Below are positions 44,294 through 53,468 of a stretch of 57,090 bases of DNA, in pieces. Positions within the stretch are counted from its first letter, which is position 1, and each line of letters opens with the position of its first letter. Location of the stretch: assembly GCA_031257475.1 (NCBI GenBank), contig JAIROP010000036.1, forward strand, positions 1 through 57,090, written 5' to 3'. Below the pieces are notes generated by a model. That model was not told the DNA's origin. It worked only from the letters and a program-made list of their open reading frames with translations, and made no database searches. This DNA is from Holosporaceae bacterium (GTDB lineage Bacteria > Pseudomonadota > Alphaproteobacteria > UBA3830). Made by a program: the position numbers and the translations under genes.

Positions 44294-46381
44294 TTGGGAA
44301 AAATGATGCGGTTATTTATATGTCTTCTGTGGTGTTTTCTAACGATGGCTTTTGGCGTTGAGGCTCATCATAGTGCGTTGGACATCGCAGAAATAGCTGT
44401 AAAAGAAGCGAGGCACGGAGAAGATCTGTTGCATAGATTTGGAATATTTGGGAAAAGACGACACTCTGGTAATTACGAAGTTAATAGCGAGAAGAGACGA
44501 CCATCTGGCAATCGTGATAGTCGTGACGCTGGTAGAAATGGTTTTCATCCTCACAAAAGGGGAAATGAACTCCAGAAGAGCAGTAATCATTCTACAGTTG
44601 ACGGCAGCCGCACCAGCGCCGAAACACTGATTCCAAGAGCCAGTCTTTTCCCAGATAATGAGAAGTCTGTCTGTCTCAGCCACTCCGGAAGATTTTTTGC
44701 CTATGTTGCTATACATGGGGAGAGGGAAAGTGTCCATCTATTACCAACAAATGGAGAAAGCGCAGCTGCCACTGTTATATGTGAAGGAGGCAGTCGTATC
44801 ACAAGGGTATTTTTTGGCGGTGGAGAGGGTATGGGGGAATGGTTGGTCTATACCTACCGGGATGAGAACAATCATGTAAAATTGACGTTGGTTGATATGG
44901 AAACGAGAAACAGAAAGTGTATATCTCCAACCAATGATGCCGTGTCAGTCGATGTGAGAACTGGAAGAGATAAATTGAGAGTAATATCAAACAATGGCAA
45001 TGAGTGGTCGATTCATATGCTGGGCGTACCAGATGGCAGAGTGTTGTCATCTTCCAAGGGAATCGGTTTTCCTCCTACGCACATTGTGGACGATAACCTA
45101 GATATAAAATTAATCTGTCACAGAGAAAAAGGCTTTCCAATCCATATGATGAGAGTATTTATGGTGAATGGAATGATGGAAAAAAAAGTAATGGAGGACG
45201 CAGACGTGCGGCAGACTAGGTATGTTGCTGCGACGGACGATCGTTGTTGGAAACTATGCATGCGCGGTAGGAATGCTGCATTGGTGCAAACTCTCTGCGA
45301 AACGAATATGTCTCGTGATGTCGTCGTTGTGGATGGCGTTGCTGAACTGTCAGATTGCGAGGTACTTAGGGAAGCCAACGGGGAGCCCTGGATGATGGTT
45401 GTTAGACGTGCAAGGTGGATCAATATTCCCGTCTGTAATTGGGCAAGGAGACATGTGGAAAATTTAAACCATCAATTTGGAAACGGCAACTGGCGCCTCG
45501 AGAGTGTCTCCTCGGATAGGAAGGTGTGGCTCATCTGCATCATGGATCCAGGAAGGCCGGATCGTTACTACGTTTATGACACCAAAACCGGTAATGGCTT
45601 ACATATGACGACTTCCGCGACATCATTTAGAATGCATTTACCGACAACTGCCTGTGTACAAATACCAACCAGGGACGGTTTTTCCATCATAGGATATCTG
45701 ACGAGAAAACAGCCATACTTGCGCTCCAATCCTTTGGTAGTGGTAGATTTTGATGGAGGCTGCAGCTGGAGATACTCTCCCATTGTCCATCTTCTGGTAA
45801 ACAGGGGATGCAACGTGCTTTGTGTTAATTGTCGCAGTGATCATACCGATGAAGCCAACGACCTGGAGGATGCCGTGCGCTGGTGTTGCAGACGTGGACT
45901 GGTTGAAAGCGGCCAAAAAAGAGTTGGTCTGATGGTATTTAAGAAGCGAGCTTACCATGCGCTGCAGTTGATTTCTAAAAATCCAGAAAATATTGGATTT
46001 CTGGTTTTGATATCTCCTAAATTTGTGAAAACGAAAACAAACTCAGTGTCTAATGTTGTTAATCAGGTTAGGTTACCCATGTTGGTTGTAATGTCTAGCC
46101 AACGGGACGGTACTGTAGCACAGTCTTTGACTGGATCACCAGCGAATACCCCAATAACGTTGGCCACATACAACCAAAAGCCCTCTTCAGCCTGCATTGC
46201 CGCTTTAGTTGAGGGATTCATTGCTAAAATTTCAAAGCTGTCACGTACAGAGGCCATTACCTCCAAGGAGTTATCTGAGTTTAGTTTTCCGCTGGATAGG
46301 TGCAACCTGAAAGAGCAAAACTCAGCTGTGGGTGGATCTGATCAGACGACGGTCGATGAAGACGACTTTGGTGCACTTTAG
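44294..46381 (+). CDS. Exported S9 prolyl-oligopeptidase-like protein, catalytic serine missing
   Basis: 695 residues with a signal peptide (MRLFICLLWCFLTMAFGVEA). A hydrophilic, Arg/His/Ser-rich linker covers residues 45-110. A beta-propeller-like part with short WD/Kelch-like strands follows, then an alpha/beta-hydrolase-like C-terminal domain. The latter starts at DGFSIIGYLTRKQ and has PLVVVDFDGGCSW and LVNRGCNVLCVNCRSD, which correspond to the oxyanion and strand regions of S9 peptidases. Where GGSYGGY would be expected, the text reads VGLMVFKKRAYHALQ, with no nucleophile; the Asp/His positions near MLVVMSSQRDGTV are also unconvincing. It is probably a non-catalytic binding protein. No close neighbour suggests its partner. 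Confidence 0.7.
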   Translation: MGKMMRLFICLLWCFLTMAFGVEAHHSALDIAEIAVKEARHGEDLLHRFGIFGKRRHSGNYEVNSEKRRPSGNRDSRDAGRNGFHPHKRGNELQKSSNHSTVDGSRTSAETLIPRASLFPDNEKSVCLSHSGRFFAYVAIHGERESVHLLPTNGESAAATVICEGGSRITRVFFGGGEGMGEWLVYTYRDENNHVKLTLVDMETRNRKCISPTNDAVSVDVRTGRDKLRVISNNGNEWSIHMLGVPDGRVLSSSKGIGFPPTHIVDDNLDIKLICHREKGFPIHMMRVFMVNGMMEKKVMEDADVRQTRYVAATDDRCWKLCMRGRNAALVQTLCETNMSRDVVVVDGVAELSDCEVLREANGEPWMMVVRRARWINIPVCNWARRHVENLNHQFGNGNWRLESVSSDRKVWLICIMDPGRPDRYYVYDTKTGNGLHMTTSATSFRMHLPTTACVQIPTRDGFSIIGYLTRKQPYLRSNPLVVVDFDGGCSWRYSPIVHLLVNRGCNVLCVNCRSDHTDEANDLEDAVRWCCRRGLVESGQKRVGLMVFKKRAYHALQLISKNPENIGFLVLISPKFVKTKTNSVSNVVNQVRLPMLVVMSSQRDGTVAQSLTGSPANTPITLATYNQKPSSACIAALVEGFIAKISKLSRTEAITSKELSEFSFPLDRCNLKEQNSAVGGSDQTTVDEDDFGAL

Positions 46382-46418
46382 AAAAGAGACCGCTGCATCA
46401 GGCACCGGGGCTCTCTAG

Positions 46419-46648
46419 GGACTGTTTACAAACCAGGCTTTCCCGTGGATTTTTCAGGAGGAACGCCGCACAGGATTGCAGTGTACTCTCTGTACATGAG
46501 GATCTGAGCAGCGGATTCGACGACAAAAATAACCATGTTCGATAATAACTTTTCGTGCCTCGGAGTATCTCAAACTTGAGAGTCAAAAATTGGCAAAAAC
46601 TAATAAACGAACATGGTTAATACCGGAAAAGACCGTTTACAAACAGCC
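46419..46648. mobile_element. Miniature inverted-repeat element, divergent member
   Basis: Imperfect terminal repeats, GGGACTGTTTACAAACC near 46418-46434 and its partner GACCGTTTACAAACAGCC at 46631-46648, enclose about 230 bases. The inside shares GTACTCTCTGTACATGAGG and GATCTGAGCAGCGGA with the element at 42072-42217. It also has its own inner inverted repeat, TAACCATGTTCG (46530-46541) against CGAACATGGTTA (46608-46619). No transposase is encoded. It directly abuts the stop of the basic unknown gene at 46650. Confidence 0.65.
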
Positions 46649-46649
46649 A

Positions 46650-47165
46650 TTAGTATTCCGTGATTCCCTCCACATAGAATGGCTTTAGACCCATCTCCAG
46701 GCGTTTTTTGTTTGCAAAAATCACCACATAATTGAAGGAGCAGATTTTATTTTTTAACATAAAATGGACTGTGTTTATCCGTTTTATTTCTGTGCCCGTG
46801 GAGATTAGCCAGTTTACGATGTTTTCTTCATTGCTCCATTGTCCTTCGCCGCTGCCAATGGAGCGGTATCTCTGGGATAAAATGGGAGTTCCTGTCTCCT
46901 CCAAAATTTTTATTGCCCTGTGAATACTGGGATATATGGTATTTGGAACGAATTTCAAGCGATTTAATTTTACTTTTTTCCTCTTGAGCGGATGATAGAC
47001 TTTTGCAAAATCGTACGATTTATAGCCAGTTAATTTAACTTTTTGTAATGATGAATTCTTGTCATTGTGTGTTTTACACAATTTCTTTTTGCCTCGAGAC
47101 GGTAGTATATTGTTTTTTAAGGATTTCATTTTTCCACCGTTGCTTTTGCACTCCGCTTTTAACAC
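46650..47165 (-). CDS. Small basic protein of unknown function
   Basis: 171 residues, 159 if the second Met (MKSLKNN) is used. It is strongly basic in the first 70 residues (KKKLCKTHNDK, KRKKVKLNRLKF), with a more ordinary C-terminal half containing IYPSIHRAIKILEETGTPILS and VHFMLKNKICSFNYVVIFANKKR. I recognise no family. The composition would suit DNA or RNA binding. It is divergent from the XRE regulator, and the region between them holds inverted repeats. Its stop lies at the very edge of a miniature element. It may be a real gene, but evidence rests on an uninterrupted frame and start context only. Confidence 0.45.
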   Translation of the reverse strand: MLKAECKSNGGKMKSLKNNILPSRGKKKLCKTHNDKNSSLQKVKLTGYKSYDFAKVYHPLKRKKVKLNRLKFVPNTIYPSIHRAIKILEETGTPILSQRYRSIGSGEGQWSNEENIVNWLISTGTEIKRINTVHFMLKNKICSFNYVVIFANKKRLEMGLKPFYVEGITEY

Positions 47166-47199
47166 CTACAAAAACAACAAAAACTCGCCTTTTCCAGGC

Positions 47200-47241
47200 G
47201 ATAGCGCTATCCAAGTATGCTGAAAATGGCACACATTTTCA
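47200..47241. promoter_or_regulatory. Palindrome and inverted repeat in divergent promoter region
   Basis: GATAGCGCTATC (47200-47211) is a perfect palindrome. Nine bases later, TGAAAATG-GCACA-CATTTTCA (47221-47241) is an 8-base inverted repeat. Both lie between the divergent small basic gene and the XRE-regulator gene, where operators for an autoregulated HTH protein would be expected. Confidence 0.4.
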
Positions 47242-47374
47242 ACAGACATTTTATTATCTGATGTTTTAACACAATAATCCCCCTTTTTTCAATAAGATAT
47301 GAAAAGACAATATTTTCTATATATTAAATGTTTTTTTTTTATTCATAATGGGGATGGACTTTCTTTTTGTCGTT

Positions 47375-47405
47375 TGATAAACATGTAAATGGCTTTAGTT
47401 TATCA
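47375..47405 (+). promoter_or_regulatory. Inverted repeat overlapping the XRE gene ribosome site
   Basis: TGATAAAC (47375-47382) and GTTTATCA (47398-47405) are perfect complements 15 bases apart. The right arm touches the strong AGGAGG ribosome site (47405-47410). It could be an operator or an mRNA hairpin that masks the start. A run of ten T at 47331-47340 lies just upstream. Confidence 0.4.
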
Positions 47406-47416
47406 GGAGGTTTGAC

Positions 47417-48202
47417 ATGGCTAGACAAAGTTTGAGTCCTATGAAAGAGATAGATTTTAGTGAAATAGATTCTATGAACGTGGGGGTTGGCGAAAGAGTT
47501 GGCAGAAAAAGAAAGGATGCTCCGATGACACATTTGAAGTATCTGCGCAAAAGAAGTGGATACACGTTGGAGACGCTGTCAGACATCACTAGCATATCAA
47601 TTTCCTATCTTTCCCGTCTTGAGTCGGGGTCCAGGAGGCTGAATACCGACCTCATCCGAAGATTATCTCATGCTTTCAGATGTGAGCCGGCAGAGTTACT
47701 GCAGGAAATTTCCCATGATAACAGGGTGGTATCACCGGTTGAATTTAATAGGAACAGAAAAGTAGAGCCGGTATCTCGGGAGATCAGTATGCCTCTGTAC
47801 TGTGTCACAAAGGATTCCGATGATGCGTCCAGGTTAATGATCAAGATATGTTCTCCCGCGGAGTGGAGACAGCGGCCCAACGAGTTGGCGGCAAAAAGTG
47901 AGCTATTGGCTGTGAAAGCCGGCCCCCATTTTCTTCCCTATTTTAGCAGTTCCTCCACGTTGTATCTTGAGTCAACCAACAATTTGATTCCGGAATCCAC
48001 TGTCGTGATTTTGAATAAGGGGGCAGTTCTAATCAAAAAAATATGGAGTGTAACTCCCACATCCCTTCAACTGTGCGACATATCTGATATAGACGCAATG
48101 AAAGAAGGAAAATTATCGAAAAATAAGCTAGTAGAAATAGACCGTGGCAATGTAGATACAGTATACAAGGTGGTTGGTTACTCAGATTTTAATATAGCTT
48201 AG
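47417..48202 (+). CDS. XRE-family transcriptional regulator with S24-like C-terminal domain
   Basis: 261 residues. After an N-terminal extension, a Cro/CI helix-turn-helix spans about residues 38-95 (LKYLRKRSGYTLETLSDITSI, then SYLSRLESGSRRLN). The C-terminal half ends in DTVYKVVGYSDF, resembling the VVG end of phage-repressor S24 domains. However, the catalytic Ser (GDSM-type) position reads KAGPHFLPYF and no Ser/Lys pair is obvious, so self-cleavage is unlikely. AGGAGG is 6 bases before the ATG. Targets are unknown; the flanking inverted repeats suggest autoregulation. Confidence 0.8.
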   Translation: MARQSLSPMKEIDFSEIDSMNVGVGERVGRKRKDAPMTHLKYLRKRSGYTLETLSDITSISISYLSRLESGSRRLNTDLIRRLSHAFRCEPAELLQEISHDNRVVSPVEFNRNRKVEPVSREISMPLYCVTKDSDDASRLMIKICSPAEWRQRPNELAAKSELLAVKAGPHFLPYFSSSSTLYLESTNNLIPESTVVILNKGAVLIKKIWSVTPTSLQLCDISDIDAMKEGKLSKNKLVEIDRGNVDTVYKVVGYSDFNIA

Positions 48203-48238
48203 ATGGCTTTGAATGTAGCGAGGGGGTTGGATAAACAC

Positions 48239-48267
48239 AGGTAGGAGGTTTCTCCTGTCTCTTTTTT
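48239..48267 (+). terminator. Intrinsic terminator-like hairpin after the XRE gene
   Basis: AGGTAGGAG (48239-48247) pairs with CTCCTGTCT (48252-48260) around a GTTT loop, with two G-U pairs, followed by C and six T. It could end the XRE transcript. The M24 peptidase gene begins about 14 bases later, so it may act as an attenuator instead. Confidence 0.5.
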
Positions 48268-48280
48268 GGGGAAAGAGTCG

Positions 48281-49921
48281 GTGGTGAGAATTTTAAATGA
48301 CTTAGCAGTGGAGGCGCTTTTATGCAGGAGGAATGGCAAGTACCCGAATGTTTTTGTACACTCCGATGATGTTATTTTTCGTGTACTCACCGGATTAGAA
48401 GCATCAGATGGTGCTGTGGTTCTATCGAATGGGAAGTCCTCAGTGTTTGTGGATGGGAGATATGCCCTGGCAGCAAGGCAGTGCTGGGATTTAACCAAAT
48501 TTGAAATACTTGATCTAAAACTTGATACGATGGTGGGGTGGATAGAAGGTCATCTTCCTGGGGATGCTCGCATAGCTTATGATCCTCTTTATTTTTCCCA
48601 TGCTGAGATGGAATTTTTTTTCGATCGACTTCCAGGGCGAAGTTTCTTCCCGGTAAATTTAAAAAAAACGATAGGTATTCCAGAGGAGAAGTTCTGTTTG
48701 CAACTTTATTATAACCGCTCGAATGTGAATAAAATGCATTATGTAACAGATCTTATCAGTGGAAACGAGTTGGATGCCTATTTGGTTTGCGATCCCTGTA
48801 GTATTGCATGGCTATTGGATATCAGGGATTTGGGGCAGAAATATACCCCTGTTGCTCTGGGTCGTCTGTTGGTTACCAGGGATGGCCAGAAGTTTTTGTA
48901 CCTGGACTCACAGTATGACCGGCTGGAAAGCTTTAAGTCCGAGGTGGATCTTCTTCGGGATCTTGCAAAATTTTCCAGGGTTGGGATAGATAAATCGCAG
49001 ACCGCATTCAGCATACAGCATTCTAACTTTGTCGATCTAAAAAATCCCTGTATGCTGCCGAAATCCTTAAAAAATGAGGTGGAGATCTGTGATATGAAAC
49101 TTGCTGCCCAAATGGACTCCACAGCCATCGTCATCTTCCTGCATTGGTTTCATACTAACTCCGGGCAGGTGACTGAATTAGTAGCTGCGAAAAAACTACT
49201 GTATTTTCGTCGGCAACAGGATGTATTTCTTGGGGAAAGTTTCAAGACCATCTCTGCGGCTGATGAGCATGCTGCTCTGGTACATTACTCACCAAATCTC
49301 GCGACGGACAAAGTAATTGAAAATTTGTTGCTCATAGATTCCGGAGGCCAGTATAAACGTGGCACCACAGACATAACTCGCACCATATCACCTGGTAAAC
49401 CTACGGCTGAGCAAAAGTTTTTCTACACACTGGTTTTAAAGGGGCACATAGCCTTGGCAAATGCAAAGTTTCCTCCCGGTACGACCGGAGCGCAGCTAGA
49501 TCTACTTGCCCGCAATTTTTTGCTGCAGTATTCAAAGGACTACGATCATGGGACCGGACACGGCATTGGATGTATGTCGCATGTCCACGAAGGGCCTGTT
49601 TCCATTTCCCAATACTGCCACATTTCTCTGCAGCCAGGCATGATTTTATCGAACGAACCTGGGTATTACCAGGAAAATGCGTTTGGGATTCGTCTAGAGA
49701 ATATGTTGCTGGTTGTGCAATCCGGGAGTTTTTTGTGCTTTGAAGTTTTGTCTTTGGTCCCATTTGAACATAAATTCATTGACTATAGTTTGCTGGAAGA
49801 GGATGAGATTCTTTGGTTGCAAAGTTACCATCGAAACGTAGTATCCACCCTAAAATTACCGCCGGATGTGCGTCGCTGGCTACAGGATGATTACCTTTCC
49901 AAATGGGAATTTCCCAATTAA
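48281..49921 (+). CDS. pepP: Xaa-Pro aminopeptidase (M24B family)
   Basis: About 546 residues. Two creatinase-like N-terminal domains (FVDGRYALAARQ and the later LDSQYDRLESF region) precede the pita-bread M24 domain. The five metal ligands can be read in LLIDSGGQYKRGTTDITRTI (two Asp), GTGHGIG (His), SNEPGYY (Glu), and GIRLENMLLV (Glu). It removes N-terminal residues before proline. No ATG opens the frame: GTG at 48281 or 48284, or TTG at 48266, are possible. It is typical of the large alphaproteobacterial PepP. Confidence 0.93.
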   Translation: MVRILNDLAVEALLCRRNGKYPNVFVHSDDVIFRVLTGLEASDGAVVLSNGKSSVFVDGRYALAARQCWDLTKFEILDLKLDTMVGWIEGHLPGDARIAYDPLYFSHAEMEFFFDRLPGRSFFPVNLKKTIGIPEEKFCLQLYYNRSNVNKMHYVTDLISGNELDAYLVCDPCSIAWLLDIRDLGQKYTPVALGRLLVTRDGQKFLYLDSQYDRLESFKSEVDLLRDLAKFSRVGIDKSQTAFSIQHSNFVDLKNPCMLPKSLKNEVEICDMKLAAQMDSTAIVIFLHWFHTNSGQVTELVAAKKLLYFRRQQDVFLGESFKTISAADEHAALVHYSPNLATDKVIENLLLIDSGGQYKRGTTDITRTISPGKPTAEQKFFYTLVLKGHIALANAKFPPGTTGAQLDLLARNFLLQYSKDYDHGTGHGIGCMSHVHEGPVSISQYCHISLQPGMILSNEPGYYQENAFGIRLENMLLVVQSGSFLCFEVLSLVPFEHKFIDYSLLEEDEILWLQSYHRNVVSTLKLPPDVRRWLQDDYLSKWEFPN

Positions 49922-50046
49922 TATGGAAAAAAAATTGTTATTTTATTTATCCTATTGCTATATCATAGACAGAGAGCGGCGTAGTAATCTGGAGATGCGA
50001 TCGTTTTTCAGAGATTTTGAAACTGCAGTTGTGCGTAGAGGAAGAA

Positions 50047-52686
50047 ATGTTGGATAAAAATTTTAATCCTGAGTCCTTTGAAAAAAGCTTTTCGTTTGAG
50101 ATAGAGGCTTCTCTACGTAAACCCAACGCAGAGCCTTTCATGGTACTACTTCCCCCTCCAAACGTCACAGGATCACTGCACATGGGGCATGCCCTCTGCT
50201 ACACTCTGCAGGATATCATTGCCAGATACAAGCGGCTGATGGGCTACGACGTTGTATTTCAGCCGGGATTGGACCATGCTGGCATAGTCACGCAGCTACT
50301 GGTGGAAAAGAGTCTCTACGAAGGTGGAGCAGAAAAAGGTAGTCTGACCCGCGAAACCCTTCTCAAGGAGATATGGTTTTTCAAGGAAAATTCCGGAAAT
50401 ACCATCTTGAATCAGATAAAAACTCTCGGAATATCCTGTGATTTTTCCCGTCTAAGATTCACCATGGACGAAGATAGCAGGAAAGCTGTTACCAAAATGT
50501 TCGTAAAGCTGTTTGAGAACGGTCTTCTACATAGAAGGAAGAAGATGATCAACTGGGATCCGCTCATCGGTTCAGCAATATCTGATCTTGAGATAGTTGA
50601 AAAGGAAGTGGATAGCTATCTGTGGTACATAAAATATAGGCTTGCTGACTCCTCCGAGAGTATTACCGTGGCAACCACCAGACCGGAGACTTTATTCGGT
50701 GACGTTGCAGTGGCAGTAAACCCAAGTGATCAACGGTATCTACATCTTGTTGGTAGGGAGGTTATGGTGCCGCTGGTGAATAGAAAAGTCCCCATCATTG
50801 CGGATTCCCATGCAGATCCAGAAAAAGGTAGCGGAGCCGTAAAAGTCACTCCTGCGCATGATTTTAACGACTACGACATTGGTGTTCGGCACAAATTACC
50901 AATCCTGGAGATAATGAATCTGAGAGGAGAGTTGAACGAAAATGTTCCCGAGCTCTTTCAGAAGATGGATCGTTTTGTGGCTCGGCGTAAAGTGGTAGAG
51001 TTGCTGGAGAAGAAGGAGTTACTAGAAAAAGTAGAGACCATCAAACAAAAAATTCCATTTGGAGATAGGTCCAACGTTCCCATTGAACCTATGATAACTT
51101 ATCAGTGGTTTGTGGATGCGGAGAAGTTGGCTGTTTCGGCCGTCAAGGCTGTGGAGAACGGTAAGATCAAGTTTATTCCTAAACATTGGGAAAACCTATA
51201 TTTTGAATGGCTAAACAATGTCCGTCCGTGGTGTGTGTCGCGTCAAATTTGGTGGGGGCACCGCATTCCTGCATGGTATGGTCCCGATGGGCAGATCTTT
51301 GTGGCCGAAAGTCTTGAGGAAGCAACAGTAAAAGCTGGGCAATTCTACGGCAAAAATGTTGTCGAGCTTGTGCAGGATGAGGATGTCCTCGATACATGGT
51401 TTTCATCTGGAATGTGGCCTTTTGTAACTCTCGGGTGGCCCCGGCAGACCAGTGATCTGGGGAGATTCTACTCTAAAATGATCATTGTCACTGGCTTTGA
51501 CATAATTTTTTTCTGGATAGCTCGTATGATTATGATGGGCCTTTTTTGCATGGACGAGGTCCCATTTTGTGAGGTTTACATACATGGCCTCATTCGGGAC
51601 GAAAAGGGTCAGAAAATGTCTAAGTCCAAAGGTAATGTCATTAACCCTCTGGATTTGTGCAAAAAGTATGGAGTAGATTCTGTGAGATGGACGTTGGCGT
51701 CCACGACGTCTCCCGGTCGAGACATAAAAATGAACGAGCACTCCGTGGAGAATGGAAGAAACTTTCTTACAAAGCTGTGGAATGTCGTTCGCTTCGCCAA
51801 AATGAATGGATGTTTGTATAATCACGACTTCAAAGTAGAGGATGTATCCTATCCTATGGCAAAATGGATTGTTTACAAAATAAAGCAAATGGTATCCCAG
51901 GTGGGAAGTGCCATGGCCGAGTACCGCTTTGACGAGGTTACCCACCATCTCTACCACTGTCTTTGGGATTCCTTCTGTGACTGGTATATGGAGTTTATAA
52001 AGCCTATTTTTCAGCAATCTTCCCTGAAAAACGATGAAAAGCGTGGATATGATCTGCCGCATACCCTGTTGAAAAAAGATATTCGGGATACAACGTCCTG
52101 GGCCATCGTGCAATTTGTCCGGGTCTTGTATCCGATTGCTCCGTTCATTTCCAAAAAACTCAGCGGGGAAATGGGAGTCATGGAAATATCATGGCCGATT
52201 ATCGGAGAGATCGACGCCGCCGAAGCCATCGAAGAGGTGGAGTTTTTGAAGTCCGCAATATCTTCTGTGAGATCTATGAAACAATATCTTCACATTCCCC
52301 CGACTGAAAAGGTTAGTGTGCGTCTAGAGAGCGACAGCTATGACGTCGCGGACCTGATCGTAAAATATGGAGAAGCTATGCATCGAATGGTGGGAATTAA
52401 TTTTGGGAAAATTACCGAGCAGACAGTCCCTGTGGTTCTAAATAGGGCAGTTATTTATATGGAGCTTGGGAGTAAGATCGATATGGGAAAGGAAAGAGTG
52501 CGCCTAAGCCAGGATATGAAAAAACTCCTACAAAATAAGGAGAATATGCTATTTCGGTTGGCGAATGAGGATTTCCTGAACAATGCGCCCGAAGAGACCA
52601 TTTGGGATCACCAGAAAAGGGTGGAGGAGATCGAGGATAAGATTCAAAAAATTGACTATGTGCTGCGGAGTTTGGAGGTCGTCTAA
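50047..52686 (+). CDS. valS: Valyl-tRNA synthetase
   Basis: 879 residues of a class I synthetase. The HIGH motif appears as PPNVTGSLHMGHA, the editing domain has ATTRPETLFGDVAVAVNP and GSGAVKVTPAHDFND, and the KMSKS loop is GQKMSKSKGNVINP. An anticodon-binding domain and a C-terminal coiled coil (IEDKIQKIDYVLRSL) follow. The ATG at 50047 is chosen over 50017 because AGAGGA is close upstream. truA follows 11 bases later. Confidence 0.96.
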   Translation: MLDKNFNPESFEKSFSFEIEASLRKPNAEPFMVLLPPPNVTGSLHMGHALCYTLQDIIARYKRLMGYDVVFQPGLDHAGIVTQLLVEKSLYEGGAEKGSLTRETLLKEIWFFKENSGNTILNQIKTLGISCDFSRLRFTMDEDSRKAVTKMFVKLFENGLLHRRKKMINWDPLIGSAISDLEIVEKEVDSYLWYIKYRLADSSESITVATTRPETLFGDVAVAVNPSDQRYLHLVGREVMVPLVNRKVPIIADSHADPEKGSGAVKVTPAHDFNDYDIGVRHKLPILEIMNLRGELNENVPELFQKMDRFVARRKVVELLEKKELLEKVETIKQKIPFGDRSNVPIEPMITYQWFVDAEKLAVSAVKAVENGKIKFIPKHWENLYFEWLNNVRPWCVSRQIWWGHRIPAWYGPDGQIFVAESLEEATVKAGQFYGKNVVELVQDEDVLDTWFSSGMWPFVTLGWPRQTSDLGRFYSKMIIVTGFDIIFFWIARMIMMGLFCMDEVPFCEVYIHGLIRDEKGQKMSKSKGNVINPLDLCKKYGVDSVRWTLASTTSPGRDIKMNEHSVENGRNFLTKLWNVVRFAKMNGCLYNHDFKVEDVSYPMAKWIVYKIKQMVSQVGSAMAEYRFDEVTHHLYHCLWDSFCDWYMEFIKPIFQQSSLKNDEKRGYDLPHTLLKKDIRDTTSWAIVQFVRVLYPIAPFISKKLSGEMGVMEISWPIIGEIDAAEAIEEVEFLKSAISSVRSMKQYLHIPPTEKVSVRLESDSYDVADLIVKYGEAMHRMVGINFGKITEQTVPVVLNRAVIYMELGSKIDMGKERVRLSQDMKKLLQNKENMLFRLANEDFLNNAPEETIWDHQKRVEEIEDKIQKIDYVLRSLEVV

Positions 52687-52697
52687 AAGCTGTATTC

Positions 52698-53468
52698 GTG
52701 GGTAATAGGTATAAGGTCACCGTAGAGTATAATGGGACGCCATTTTTTGGATGGCAGAGGCAAGAGGGCCTGGATACGGTTCAGCAGCGTCTGGAAGAGT
52801 CTGTCGTGCCCTTGACGAAGGAGTCGATCGTTTTCTATGGATCCGGTAGAACAGACACTGGTGTTCATGCCATGGGACAGGTGGCGCATTTTGACATACA
52901 GAAAGATTTTGATTGTTTTCGTCTTCGGGAATGCATGAATGCCCATCTGTGGTCCGTGCCTATACGTGTTCTGTCTGTGGAAAAAGTCCCCTGTGACTTC
53001 GACGCGAGATTCAGCGCTGTCGAAAGGTTTTACCGGTACAAAATTTTCAATCGCAGGGTTGAATCCTGCCTGCACATTGACCTGGTGGGACATGTTATGT
53101 ATCGCCTGGACGAGGAGAAAATGAATTCTGCGGCCAAGTGGCTGGTTGGAAAGCATGATTTTTCCTCTTTCAGAGCGGCTGGCTGCCAATCCCGTTCTCC
53201 TCTGAAGACTCTTAATCAAATATCCGTAAAACGCGAGGGAGATTTGATTATCGTCGAAACGTCCGCCAGATCCTTTCTGTATCGCCAGGTAAGAAACATG
53301 GTTGGGTCCTTGATACAGGTGGGATGCGGCAGGTGGAGCGAGCAATACTTTTGTGACATTTTCGATGCAAAGGACAGGACCAGAGCCGGCCCAACTGCTT
53401 CAGCCTGCGGTTTATATCTGGTTGAGATAAGATACGGTCTCCCACATTTACATTCCAACATAGTTTAG
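52698..53468 (+). CDS. truA: tRNA pseudouridine synthase A
   Basis: 256 residues. Makes pseudouridine at tRNA positions 38-40. The catalytic aspartate is in GSGRTDTGVHAMGQ. EYNGTPFFGWQRQ at the N-terminus, YRYKIFNRR, and SFLYRQVRNMVGSL are conserved. The frame begins with GTG. It converges with the next gene, their 3' ends overlapping by 4 bases. Confidence 0.96.
   Translation: MGNRYKVTVEYNGTPFFGWQRQEGLDTVQQRLEESVVPLTKESIVFYGSGRTDTGVHAMGQVAHFDIQKDFDCFRLRECMNAHLWSVPIRVLSVEKVPCDFDARFSAVERFYRYKIFNRRVESCLHIDLVGHVMYRLDEEKMNSAAKWLVGKHDFSSFRAAGCQSRSPLKTLNQISVKREGDLIIVETSARSFLYRQVRNMVGSLIQVGCGRWSEQYFCDIFDAKDRTRAGPTASACGLYLVEIRYGLPHLHSNIV

Noticed and set aside
51403-52113. 236-codon minus-strand frame inside valS
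   Set aside because: Lies wholly within the well-supported valS coding sequence and shows no motif.
52683-53345. 220-codon minus-strand frame opposite truA
   Set aside because: Antisense shadow of truA, which has intact catalytic motifs.
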